Below are positions 21,926 through 32,252 of a stretch of 64,000 bases of DNA, piece after piece (the stretch's first letter is position 1; every line of letters starts with the position of its first letter). The translations under genes and the position numbers were made by a program. Location: the NCBI GenBank assembly GCA_025531455.1, contig JAMYHL010000011.1, positions 558,001 through 622,000 of the forward strand, given 5' to 3'. Below the pieces are notes generated by a model, which was not told the origin of the DNA, made no database searches, and saw only the letters and a program-made list of their open reading frames with translations. Origin of the DNA: Apiotrichum sp. Y4204. Taxonomy: Eukaryota > Basidiomycota > Tremellomycetes > Trichosporonales > Trichosporonaceae.

Positions 21926-24621
21926 ATGACCGCCGCGATTCCTCGCGAGCCCTCGCCACCCTACCCCGCAGGCGCCTTGTTGGCACCCGCCAACCCCGGC
22001 ATTGCAGCAAAGTACGCTGCGGACCTCCCCAAGCTCCCGATCCCCAAGCTCGAGGACACCTGCCAGCGCTACCTCGCCGCGCTCGAGGGGCTGCAGGACG
22101 AGCAGGAGCACGCAAAATCCAAGGCCGCCGTTGAAGAGTTCCTGTCAAGTGGCGAGGGCAGGTACTGGCAGGACAAGCTGGAAAAGTACAACGAGAGCGT
22201 CGACTCGTACATTGAGGAGTTCTGGTGTGAGTACCCGGTGATACTGCTCGGCGTTGTGGTTGCGCGGACGCCGGTGGCAAGATGCAATTCCCGCAGATGG
22301 ATTACTCGTCGTCGGGGATTCTTCGGGGTCTCTGGCGAGGATGGCGAGTGATCCGGCGGCAGAGATGGAAGTTTCAGTTTGCGATCCGGGGTATCTCCGC
22401 TGCAAGCCATCCTTCTCATCGTCTCGCATCCTTGCCGCCAAGCTCGCAGTCGTCGCATCGCACATGTCATTCCACCGCAGACGCTCACACTCGCAGACGA
22501 GTCCTACCTTTCCCACTCCGACTCGGTCGTGCTCTCCCTCAACCCCTTCTTCGTCCTGTCGTCGGATGTCACCCCGCGTACCGACCCCCAGCTCTCGCGC
22601 GCTTCCTCCCTCATCCTCTCGTCGCTCCTCTTCATCCACGACCTCCGCAATGGCCTCCTCAAGCCGGATGCGGTGCGCACGTCGCAGCTCGACATGAGCC
22701 AGTACGAGCGTCTGTTTGCCACCTGCCGTGTGCCCACGGAGCTCGGCTGCCGGATGGAGTCCTATAACGAGTCGCGCCACATTGTCGTCATCCGCCGTGG
22801 ACAGTTCTGTGAGTAGGTTGGATAGCCGCGGACCTGCGACCCTGGACATGGAGCATGTGGGCTGTCACCTGGTCGTGCATCTGGATATCCTGTGCAGGCA
22901 GCTACAGTCGCCTCGGGAGAACCCTTACGGTTGCAACCGGGGGCTATGCGTTCATTGTTCTCGGCTGGCCACATGCTTCTCCCATACGCCACGGAACATG
23001 TACTGATCCAATCACAGACTGGTTCGACGTGCTCGATCGCAAGAACCGTCCTATGCTCTCGGATCGCGAGATTCTTACCAACCTGCAGGGTATCGTTGCC
23101 GATGCCGACAAGATTCCCATAACCGAGACTGGCGCGAATGCTGTTGGTATCCTCACTACCGAGAACCGCAAGGAGTGGTCGAGGCTGCGTAATGAGCTCA
23201 AGACCTCGAACCGTAACAATGAGAAGTCGCTTGCGATTGTCGAGTCGGCCCTGTTCATTGTCTGTCTCGACGACTCGGAGCCTGCCGACCTTGGCGAGCT
23301 CTGCGGCAACTTCCTCTGCGGTGGCTACCGTCTTGAGCATGGTGTTCAGGTCGGAACCTGCACCAACCGTTGGTACGACAAGCTCCAGATCATTGTGTGC
23401 TCAAACGGTGAGGCTGGCATCAACTTTGAGCACACTGGTGTGGATGGCCACACTGTGCTGCGCTACGCCGCCGACGTGTACACTGAGCTTGTGCTGCTCT
23501 ATGCCAAGTCGATCAACCCTTCGACCCCGTCGCTCTTCAAGGCCAAGCCGTCGCCGTTCGCCAAGGGCTCCAAGACGCCTCGCGAGGCCGATGACATTGA
23601 GTTGGAGCCGGACACCCAGCCCATGAAGCTCGTCTGGCGCCTTACCCCGACGCTTAAGAGTGGTGTGCGCTACGCCGAGACGCGTATTTCCGACCTCATC
23701 TGCCAGAACGACTCCAAGGCGCTCGAGTTCCGTGGCTATGGTGCCAACTTTATCAAGCGCCACGGCTTCTCGCCGGATGCTTTCGTCCAGATGGCCTTCC
23801 AGGCTGCTTACTACTCGCTCTACGGCCGTGTCGAGTCGACTTACGAGCCTGCGATGACCAAGCAGTTCCTCCACGGCCGTACCGAGGCCATCCGTACTGT
23901 CAGCAAACAGTCGGTCAAGTTTGTCGAGACCTTCTGCAATGAGAACTCGACCCCTGCCGAGAAGATCAACGCCCTCCGCGAGGCGTGCAAGCGCCACACC
24001 GAGCTCACCCGCGCGTGCTCCGCCGGCCAGGGCCAGGACCGCGTCATGTACGCGATGAACTCGCTCGTTCGTCGCGAGATATGCGAGGCCGAGAAGGAGG
24101 GCCGGGAACCGCCAAAGGTCCCGGCCATCTTCGCTGACCCCGCCTACACCATGCTCGGCTCGTCTGTCCTCTCCACATCCAACTGCGGCAACCCTGCTCT
24201 CCGTCTCTTCGGCTTCGGCCCGACCCATCCCGAGGGCTACGGCATCGGCTACATCATCAAGGACGAGGGCATCTCGGTGTGCATGTCGTCCAAGCACCTC
24301 CAGACGCGCCGTCTCCTCAAGACGCTGCAGGCGTACCTCCTCGAGACGCGTACGCTCCTCGTCCAGCTCTGGCGCGAGGCGAACACGGCCCCCGAGGCAT
24401 TCGTCGACCACTCGGGCGTCATGCGCGACGCTCGCACCGGCCGCCGCCTCTCCGATGCCGAGGTCGACGGCGTAGACAGCGCCGCCATCGTCGAGGAGGA
24501 GGACGACGGCCTCGGCGGCTTTGGCTACTTTGACATTGTGACACCCACATCGGGCAAGGAACAGCAGCGCCGCCGCCGCCGCTCCACCATCGGCAAGATG
24601 ATCCCCATTGCGGAGTATTAA
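21926..24621 (+). CDS. Carnitine O-acetyltransferase (Yat2-like class)
   Basis: Transfers acetyl groups between CoA and carnitine for acetyl-unit shuttling during growth on acetate or fatty acids. Three exons (21926-22226, 22497-22808, 23018-24621) join in phase to 738 residues. Choline/carnitine acyltransferase hallmarks are the N-terminal LPKLPIPKLEDTCQRYL, the block VGILTTENRKEW, and the catalytic-His segment NFEHTGVDGHTVLRY with His about 343. The GVDGHTVLRY form is what I associate with fungal Yat2-type enzymes. No AKL peroxisomal signal: it ends IPIAEY, so a cytosolic or mitochondrial-surface location is likelier than the Cat2 location. Introns are long for this window (270 and 209 nt). 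Which paralogue it is (Yat1, Yat2 or FacC) is not certain. Confidence 0.92.
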
Positions 24622-24885
24622 GTACGAGTAGAGTGTGCCGGCAGAGCCGACCCTCTGCCGGCAGCGCGGGGCGGACCATCACAGTATATCGGATACCCAC
24701 TTTCTCGGGTTGTATTTCGTAGTCAGCAGTAGCAGTGTGTCTGAAATGTACTCTTCTGAATAAGATGTGGTCTCGGGATGGGCATATGAATGAGGGATGA
24801 GCGTATCTCATCAATACTATACTCTCGATAGCTGTGTCATGATCACATCACATGTTTAGACTCTACTGTTCGCAATGAATGTGCT

Positions 24886-26863
24886 CTAAAGCCCCGCACC
24901 CATGCGCTGCAGCTTGCGGTCGTGGCCGCGGGTCCTCGCCGCATTGGAGTGACCGCGGGAGCCCTTGTTCGCGCGTCCACGGCCACCCTGGCCACCACGA
25001 CCGCCGCCGCTGCCTCCGCTGCCGCCTCCTCCAGCTCCATCCCGCCCGCCTCCTCCTTTACCCTTTCCACCACGGCCGCCCTTCGAGCCTCCTCCCTGGC
25101 TTCCTCCCTGGCCCCCTCCCTGCGTCTTCTCCCCGCCAGCCCCGGCCCCGCCCCGCGTCCACTGGTGCCGCTCGAGAATCGCATCCTTGTGCGGGTTCCG
25201 CTCCAGCATGACCTTCCACCCCTCAATCTGCCCGTCGTCCATGCCCGTCGCCTCGCGCAGGTCCTTGCGCGCAGGCGAGCGGCGCGTCGCTGCGTCACGT
25301 GCAAAGACGGCGGGATTGCGGAGGTACGCAATCTCGAGCAGGGTCTGGGCCGCGTTTGCGCGCGAGTCTGGGCGCGGCGAGGCGGCGCGCTATCTGTCAG
25401 TACTGGTGCTGGTGCTGAAATCCATGCTTGGCGACTCACGCTCTCGTCGCCCTCTTCCCCGCCTGTTTCCTCGCCGTCGTCGAGGCGCAGCTTTGCGACG
25501 GGCAGCCCGTCGTCCGAGTCCATGTCCGAGTCCTCGTGGGGCCGGTAGGGGAGGCCGTGTGCCTCGGCGACGGCGCGTGCCGCCTCCTCCGCCTCGACCT
25601 CTTGCGCCTCGACGAGGCGCAGGATCGACGCGCGCAGGTTGTCCGGAATATCGATGCCCACAGTGGGTTCGCTGTTGTCAGCTGGTAGAATACATAAAAC
25701 AGCTGAAGCCATCCTTTGTACGCACACGTGGCCCTTGAGGCGGAGCTTGCTGAGGTCCATTGCGCCAAACACGTTGCGGCGCTCAATCTTGCCCCCGTTC
25801 GCGGGCGGCGCTTCTTCTTCCTCCTCGGGTGCGCCGCTGGAGATGCCTGCTGCAGCAGCACGCAGCTCGGCGAGCTCGGCGGGGAGCGTGCCGCCCAGAA
25901 TGGCGTCGACGAGTGGCGCAGCCTGCTCGTCTACGCTGGCGCGCGAGCTTGCGGCCGCGAACGACGGATGCGCGAGCGCGTCCGCCAGGAGATGCGCTGG
26001 CAGAGTCGGGAAGAGGTGTTGCAGGGGAACGAGGCGCTGCAGATCAGTAACAAACGCCTGGTGACGTGTACAAAGGTTGCCAGACTCACAGGATCATCAC
26101 CCCTCTCGTCGTCGTGTAGGGCGCGCACGGCGACGGCCTGCGCGTCGTCCGGACGGAGAATCTCGAAGAGCGCATAGTCGTCCGCGATGCTCTGGTCGAC
26201 GAGCGGCGTCCCGCGCTTTCCCGTCGGCCCGAGGAGGGAGCGAAGCACGCTCTTCCCCGGTCCAGCGATAGCGGCCAGCGCACGGACAAAAGTGAGTGCC
26301 TCGGCCTTGGCGCGCACACTGTCCCGGTCGCCGGGGAGGAGGGCGTACGCGGCAGCTATCGCGGTGACGAGGCTGTCGGCCTCTTCAAGAATAACACTGG
26401 CGGCGGTCTCCTCGGTGCGGAGAAGTGCATGGAGGAGGCGCATAGACGCGAGGAGGGTGCGCGGTGCGCGGGAGAGCGTCGCCGGCGCGCCCGGTCCCGA
26501 AGCCGAGTCGAGGCGGTGGACGAGGGCGATGACCAGTCCGCGGAGGTCTTCCTCCCCGACACCCGCGACGGCAGGACGCAGCGCCGCGCAGTCGGCGGGA
26601 TACGCGAGCAGCGCATCGCACAGAAGCGGCAGCGGCACGGGTTCCTCAGAAGCAAGCGATACAAAGGCGTTCAGCGGCGCGAGCGGTGCTGTGACGCGCA
26701 CGCCTGCGAGGCGCGCGTTGGCGATACTCGCCAGCGTCACCTGGAGTATCGGGAGGAGTGCGCTCGGGCCGCCGGTCGCGGCCTCGGCGACGCGCGCGGC
26801 GAGCACCGGCAGCGCCTTGGGGACCAGCGCGGGCGGGCAGGGTGCCAGTGGTGGGGCGGTCAT
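24886..26863 (-). CDS. CUE3: CUE3/ASCC2 homologue (ribosome quality-control trigger subunit)
   Basis: Likely homologue of yeast Cue3/Rqt3 and human ASCC2, the ubiquitin-binding subunit of the RQT/ASC-1 complex that splits collided ribosomes. Four exons (26090-26863, 25726-26036, 25440-25671, 24886-25389) join in phase to 606 residues. A helical Ala/Leu-rich N-terminal domain (about 1-250) is followed by a CUE-like helix bundle at about 260-300 (LVPLQHLFPTLPAHLL, then ALAHPSF), the place where ubiquitin binds in the family. Near the C-terminus, GMDDGQIEGWKVMLERNPHK matches the conserved ASCC2/Cue3 end block. The last 75 residues are Gly-rich with RGG/KGG repeats, probably an RNA- or ribosome-contacting tail (inference). 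The exon 4 acceptor is the ATAG immediately before RAASPRP; the nearby CAG breaks phase. Confidence 0.8.
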
Positions 26864-27297
26864 GCTGCGCTGTTGTTATGGTTGGTGGAAGGGAGAGTGG
26901 AGAGAATGGAAGTTTGCTCGGCTGGTCGTTTGCACTCGGTTTTTCGTTTGTCGTCATTTCCACCACGCCTCAAGTCGACAATCTCGGCGGCCTCGGATCC
27001 GGCGGACTCGCTGTGGCACACCATGGAACACAGACAAATGCACTCCTCTTGGGGGAGTCAGGCGTTGTCAAGAAGCATGAGGGCGGATGTGCTACATCCT
27101 CTGCATGCCACCAAGAGTTGCATTCGAGGACAATGGGACAATGGCCAGGCACGACGGTGGGTGGATGGGCCATGGCTCGGAACATGGCGATCAGTAGTAG
27201 TGGGCTAATTCATGTCTTGTGGGCCCCACTTGTCCTAGTTCCCAAGTCCACCCGTCCACTCCCATCTTGTCTTCGCACTTCATCTCTGCCACCCACA
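26864..27297. promoter_or_regulatory. Divergent promoter between CUE3 and the F-box gene
   Basis: 434 bp between outward-facing start codons with no coding signal. It has a CCACCC-rich patch near the F-box start. Promoter role inferred from orientation. Confidence 0.4.
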
Positions 27298-29231
27298 ATG
27301 CTCGACACTCTCCCGCCCGAGATCCTCACCCAGATAGCATACCACCTCGTGCTGTGGAGCGGCTCGCCCCCTGTGGCTCTGCTCGCGACCTGTTCGACAG
27401 TCTACGCAGCCGTGAGCCCCGAGACAAATGCGAACCTGTACGCCGACGTGTTTCGCGCAACGTACGATGTCGCGGCCGCGACGCGCCGCCTCCCGCTCGG
27501 GACGGGGAGCGACGAGCCGGAGATAATGGGAGAAACGCCGACGCCGAGCGGCGCGAGCGGAGCGAGTACACCCAGCACAGCCTCCAACACGTCCCACATG
27601 TCCCTCACGCCCATCCCGCGCGCACCCTCCCTCCGCCCCCGCCAGCTCGCCGCCGAGCTGCGTAACCGCACACGAGCATTGTCCCGCCTCGCTGCAAAGT
27701 CGGAGGCACTGCGCGAAGAGGATCTCTGGACCGTGTATCTTATGCTCATTGAGAATGGTGCGTGGATATTGCAGCACAGGGCCAGGCGCGATGGGCGATG
27801 CAGGTTGTGTCCTCGCGCTAAGACCTCGCTCCGAATCATTGCCTCCTCGGTATCCACTGACGACAGACGGCAAGAACCTCACACACCTCGTTAAGCCGTT
27901 CGGGCCCGGGCCCGGTGTCGACATGGCGGCCGTCGTGCACTCGTACCACCTCCGGACACTCATCTGGAAGGACCACTACCCGCCGGAAGGCGTGGTCGAC
28001 GCACTGGCAATGTGGATCGCGTGGTTTCTCGACGAGTACTGTGGGTGTTGGCAAAACTAATCACAGACTATCACTGACAACAGCAACGCGCACGGCGTCG
28101 ACACTCCGGAGTCTCCGGCCATATGTCTTTGCTGCTCACGTGTACGAGCTCTTCTTCGCGCCGTGGACCCAGCTCGACCTCCCGACCTCACGTCCAGTAC
28201 ACGCCAGGACATGCATTGTACCCTCGTATGGACGCGAACTCCACCTCGCCGCCCCGCTGCTCACGCACGCGGCCCTGCTGCGCTTCTTCGGTGGGCCACA
28301 GGACCTCGACGAGCCGGCCTCAGCGTCAAACGGCACGCGCTCCGAATTCGCCTTTGATGTCGCCGCCGCGGATCTCCGGGCTCTCCCGTGCGCGACGCTC
28401 AGCTCGGCAAACCACGATGCCGACTATGCACGCCTGCTCGCGTGCCACGACGCAGGACGCACGCTTGGCCGGCGCCTCTCCGCGTGGCGCGGCGTGTTTG
28501 ACGGCGCGTGGGAAGGCACATTTACGTTTCTCGACTTTGACGCATTCCGCGCCATGCTGAGCAATGCGGACGGCACGCGGGCAGTGTATTCGGGGCCATA
28601 TGGCGAACAGACACAGGTGTGGAAGCTCCGCGAGACGTTTGTGCGCCCGTACCGCGGCGTACCTGGCCCAACACGACAGCGGCGCGGTCTCCCGCTCCGG
28701 GGACCAATGACGAACGCTGGGTTCCCGACGGATATGCGGAACTTTGCGGAAGACCCGCTCGAGGGGCGGTTCGGGATGAGCCCGCAGGACGCGACGATTG
28801 ACGACGCGCTCGCGCGCCAGCTCGCGGCACTGCCTGAATTCGAGCGCGTTCCGGAAGACGAGCTCGATGCGGAGATTGGCCGCGCCGACGCCGCTTGGGA
28901 TGCGTGGGCGGCCGGCCGCCGGACCGCAAACAGGAGCAAGAGCGGCAAGGGCCGCGAGCTCGCGACCGCCGCCGAGGGCGATACGGGCCTGTCGATCCTC
29001 GTGACTGGCGTAGGCCACTCAGCGTGGGGCCGCTTCATCATCTCGGGCCATGTGCGTGTGTGGGACGGCCTCGTGTACCTCGTCAAAGAGTATGCGCCGT
29101 ACCAGCGCGGCACGTGGATATACCGCGGATACGTGCTCAGCAACGATATCATGCTCGGGCGCTGGCGAGACACGTTTACCCACGACGAGGATGTCGGGTA
29201 CGAGGGCACGTTTATTCTCAATCGCAGGTAG
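27298..29231 (+). CDS. F-box protein (substrate adaptor of SCF ubiquitin ligase)
   Basis: Three exons (27298-27757, 27867-28040, 28084-29231) join in phase to 593 residues. The N-terminus MLDTLPPEILTQIAYHL, followed by VALLATCSTVYAAVSP, is a classical F-box (residues about 2-45), which binds Skp1. There is no WD40 or LRR array. Instead the C-terminal 90 residues (SAWGRFIISGHVRVWDGLV, then WIYRGYVLSNDIMLGRWRD) resemble the beta-rich tail of a basidiomycete F-box family in which a membrane or wall-like GRW..GG motif closes the protein. Intron 2 is 43 nt and intron 1 is 109 nt. The protein is Ala/Arg-rich and its substrate is unknown. Confidence 0.8.
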
Positions 29232-29567
29232 TGTTTGTATGTATGTCGTTTGAGTGCGGAGCGAAAGGCGCGAAAGGCAGTGTGATGCCTCGGGTGCAGG
29301 AAGCGAATCACCAGCAGACCTACGCACCAACATACTTGAACAATCTCTGCCGGGAGCTGGGACTCTTGAAGACAATGGAAGAGAGACAGGCGCTCCAGGC
29401 ATAGAAATTAGTCGTCGCCAAGTCCCGGATCTCTGCCAGTACAACCGTTTGAGCTTCCACGAGGCCTCACTCTGGCGAAGTAAATTCTCTCAAACCCCCA
29501 TCACCTCCAACCTTCCAACATTCCAACATTCCCACCTTTCTCCCTCCCCAAATCTCGCCTCACCCCA
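29232..29567. other. Intergenic, F-box 3' end to tRNA-Ile
   Basis: 336 bp with the 3' untranslated region of the F-box gene and a TTCCAACATTCCAAC duplication at about 29510-29535. Nothing else seen. Confidence 0.4.
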
Positions 29568-29673
29568 GGCCGCTTAGCTCAGTTGGTTAGAGCATCGTAC
29601 TAATACGCAGACGCGTGTCGGTCCATCATCCTGGATAATGCGGGGGTCAGCAGTTCGAGTCTGCTAGTGGTCA
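29568..29673 (+). tRNA. tRNA-Ile (anticodon AAU), intron-containing
   Basis: Acceptor arms GGCCGCT and AGTGGTC pair (two G-U); discriminator A at 29673. D-arm TAGCTCAGTTGGTTAGAGCA, anticodon stem TCGTA with TGCGG, anticodon loop CTAATA...A with AAT at 29602-29604, and T-arm AGCAG TTCGAGT CTGCT are all present. A 32-nt intron (29606-29637) lies one base 3' of the anticodon, the canonical place. A T5 run at 29708-29712 is a plausible Pol III terminator. Confidence 0.9.
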
Positions 29674-29707
29674 GCGGGGCGCGAGAGAGTCATCTCGGAG
29701 CGCCGTC

Positions 29708-29712
29708 TTTTT
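29708..29712 (+). terminator. Probable Pol III terminator of tRNA-Ile
   Basis: Run of five T on the coding strand 35 nt after the mature tRNA end; the first T-run downstream. Confidence 0.5.
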
Positions 29713-29956
29713 CGGGGTCTGAAGACGGGTTACGGTTGGCCGTTGGTTGCCGGCCGCAGGCTGCTGAGCCCAATGCAGGCTGCCAGGAAGATAGGCCGAG
29801 CCGCCAACTGGTTGCGGCAGGAGGTAGCTGAAGCCCTCTGGCGGTCAGTCGTGAGTCGGAGACGGGATTAGGAATCAGCAGCGATGAGAGCGACAGTCCG
29901 CGGATAAGTCAGTCTAGTGATGCATACAGAAACCAAGCCCCCTTCACCCCACCCCC

Positions 29957-30773
29957 TCACTCTCCTCCCGGCAATCCATCCGCCTCCCGGATCGCCGCCA
30001 CGACGCCCGGCGCGTCCGGCGTCCGCGCAACCGCATCAACGCGCCCGTGTTCGCGGAGGTATCCTGCCGTCGTCTCGCCAATCGCGGCTATCCGAACCTC
30101 CGGGGAGAGAAGGGGGAGGACGCACGCCGCGCTCGAGGGGGAGAAGAGCACGGCCCACTGTGTGTCTCCCATTTTCCGCACATCTTCCTCCAGAGTTGGC
30201 GCGGGACGCGTTTCGTACACCTGTATTCTCTCCACTGTGCGTCCTGCTCCGGCCAGCGCGTCAGGGAGCGTCGGCAGCGTCTTGTCCCCCACCAGCATGA
30301 GGTACGGCTTGTATTCCCTGTTTTCCCGTGGCGGCGTGGAGAGAATGATGGGGGCGAGCTCGGCCGCACTAATGGCTGTTACGGGGTCGGGGAGGAAGAA
30401 CGGGGGTAATGCCGCGAGGACGGCGGGGACCGCGGGGCCGGGAGAGTAGACTTTGAGCGCCGACCACGGTTCTGCAGTCAGAATATAAGCGAGATCTGTG
30501 GACCTCACCAAACCCGCTCCGGCTTGCGCTTCTACTTGAATCGGCGCTACTATCGATGGTCTGCACAGCACGCACCCACGCCTCCCCCGCGCGCCGGCTC
30601 GTGATGATCACGCCCTCCCACGCCCGCGCGCCGGCCGCCAGGATCGGGACGAGCGCGTCCGGGGATATCGCGTCCTCGAGGACCTGGACACTGCTGCTCG
30701 TGTACGCGGGCGCGAGGAGGGCAGCGTACGCGTCCCCTGGTGTCGGGGTGCGGAAGAGGACGACGTGCGGCAT
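29957..30773 (-). CDS. HEM4: Uroporphyrinogen-III synthase
   Basis: Cyclises hydroxymethylbilane with inversion of ring D to uroporphyrinogen III, the fourth step of heme and siroheme synthesis, in the cytosol. Two exons (30509-30773 and 29957-30471) join in phase to 259 residues, the normal size. Typical features are the start VVLFRTPTPGDAY, the segment AWEGVIITSRRAGEAW (family: ...IFTSxxAV), KPYLMLVGDKTLPTLPDAL and the second-domain pattern WAVLFSPSSAACVLPLL then VRIAAIGETTAGYLREHG. The family is poorly conserved, so identification rests on these islands. The intron (30472-30508) is only 37 nt with a GTGAGG donor and CTGACTGCAG acceptor region. Head to head with the histidine-rich gene at 31460. 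Confidence 0.88.
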
Positions 30774-31459
30774 CGATACTGGGAGACTGGGATACTGGGA
30801 TACTGGGATGGTGGGATTGTTGTTGATGCTCGGACTGACTTTTCGGGACTTGGAGTCGGTTGCGTCATGATCTGCTCGCCGGCTGTGGGCGGACTGGCTG
30901 CCTGGCCGAGTGCAAGTGTGGCATGTGGCACCACTGAGACATCTCAGCTTCTCAGTCCTGCGACACCATGGCAAATTGGCAGCAATCCACGGTCCGCCGC
31001 GGCTTCCCAGTCCGCATCCCTCCAGCTCACATATGCATCGGCGAGCGGCGTCAAATAGCATCACGCCGCAGCCCATCATGCATCTCCGACACGACCCCGG
31101 GGCTGTCGCCGAGTACAAGCGAGTCCAGGGAGTGCCCCGACACGGAGAGTCTGGGAGACACTGCCACTGGGTTGGTGGCAGCACTTCGTCACAGTTACGG
31201 CATTCCAAAGCTTGTCGACGAGTGGTGATGTTTGCGCGGTGTGCGCCTCACCGCTGGGCCGTTCACACGCTCTCAAGCCTCAAAGCGTCCAGCCTCAAAG
31301 CCAAAGTATGACGTCCAGAGTTCCAACGGCCAGAAAACGCTGGAGCCTAGCGCACGCTGGAGCATGCGGGCGCGGTGGAGTCTCAAAAGAAGGAGAGCCT
31401 CGCAGAAGTATATAAGAACCAGCAGCAGCTGACCGCTCCACCCCACCGACACATCCACA
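30774..31459. promoter_or_regulatory. Divergent region between HEM4 and the histidine-rich gene
   Basis: 686 bp with no supported gene. A tandem GGGATACTG-type unit (about 30782-30805) lies just upstream of the HEM4 start. A TATATAAG box at 31409-31416 lies 44 nt before the plus-strand ATG. Confidence 0.45.
31409..31416 (+). promoter_or_regulatory. TATA-like box of the histidine-rich gene
   Basis: TATATAAG, 44 nt upstream of the ATG at 31460. This suggests a short leader and a TATA-driven, possibly inducible, promoter (inference). Confidence 0.45.
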
Positions 31460-31735
31460 ATGCAGGCCCAGAACACCACTACTACCAGGTACGCTCCCCC
31501 TTTATACCCAAGGACCCAAGATTACTTTCTGACATGTAGCGGAGCCAACCCCGACGTCAAGACGAACCCGACGGGCGTGGCGTCCGACGGCGGCGAGCAC
31601 CACCACTCGCACCACCACGGCCACACTGGCGCCGCGGCCCAGGGCGAGATTGCTCCGGGTACCGGACACTCGCACCACCACGGCCACGAGGGCCCGCACC
31701 GCGGACACGAGGCGCACGAGGCTGGGCGCAAGTAG
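31460..31735 (+). CDS. Small histidine-rich protein, unknown function
   Basis: Two exons (31460-31488 and 31540-31735) joined by a 51-nt intron (GTACGC donor, TAG acceptor) give 74 residues in phase. Fifteen residues are His, grouped as HHHSHHHGH, HSHHHGH and a looser HRGHEAH tail, separated by Gly/Ala spacers. There are no Cys, no signal peptide and no membrane segment. Such clusters bind Zn, Ni or Cu in unrelated proteins, so metal buffering is the natural guess, but no family is recognised. The clean intron and the TATA box 44 nt upstream support a real gene. Its divergent neighbour is the heme gene HEM4; a shared metal-responsive control is possible but unsupported. Confidence 0.7.
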   Translation: MQAQNTTTTRYAPPLYPRTQDYFLTCSGANPDVKTNPTGVASDGGEHHHSHHHGHTGAAAQGEIAPGTGHSHHHGHEGPHRGHEAHEAGRK

Positions 31736-32252
31736 ATGAATTAGGGATGCAGTTTGAGTGAAGAAGCGAAGAAGCTTGGGCAAGCTTGGGCAAGAGTGGC
31801 GAGCAGCGTGTTGAGCGACTAACTTGCGATCTGAGTGTCACTGTGGATGTAGATCGAATAATGACCTTGCCATCACCGACGGCGACATTATCGCGACCGA
31901 TCACATCGCGACTGACTCCATGATCCATCGCTCCATTACCACCACATGCAGCACTCGACCATTTTGAATACTTGGGTCCTCTGACCATATTGAGCACAGC
32001 GAGAAACATGGCTGTCAGAATGACACGTCGTTTAGCACGTGATTCCGGCCATCACGCGTCCCTTCCACACTGTCCTCGCTGCCAACTCTTCCCCCTGTGC
32101 TCCCATTTGCCTCAAAGCATTTCCCTGGCGCTGGTTTATTATCCAATGCATGCAATCCTCTATATCTCGCAAGCACGGCACTCGGCATGGCGACATTGAT
32201 ATACTAATAGGGTGATGGGGTGCGAGTGCGCGCACAGTGTACTACTACTAAA
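31736..32252. other. Convergent intergenic region
   Basis: 517 bp between the 3' ends of the histidine-rich gene and the P4-ATPase gene. A duplicated AAGCTTGGGC unit at about 31772-31791 and the two 3' untranslated regions are all that is seen. Confidence 0.4.

Noticed and set aside
23401..24411. 336-codon frame antisense to the carnitine acetyltransferase
   Set aside because: Shadow of the real coding strand; Val/Glu/Leu-rich pattern follows from codon bias.
28326..29311. Long antisense frames opposite the F-box gene
   Set aside because: Typical antisense shadows of a high-GC coding exon; the plus strand has consistent splicing and an F-box.
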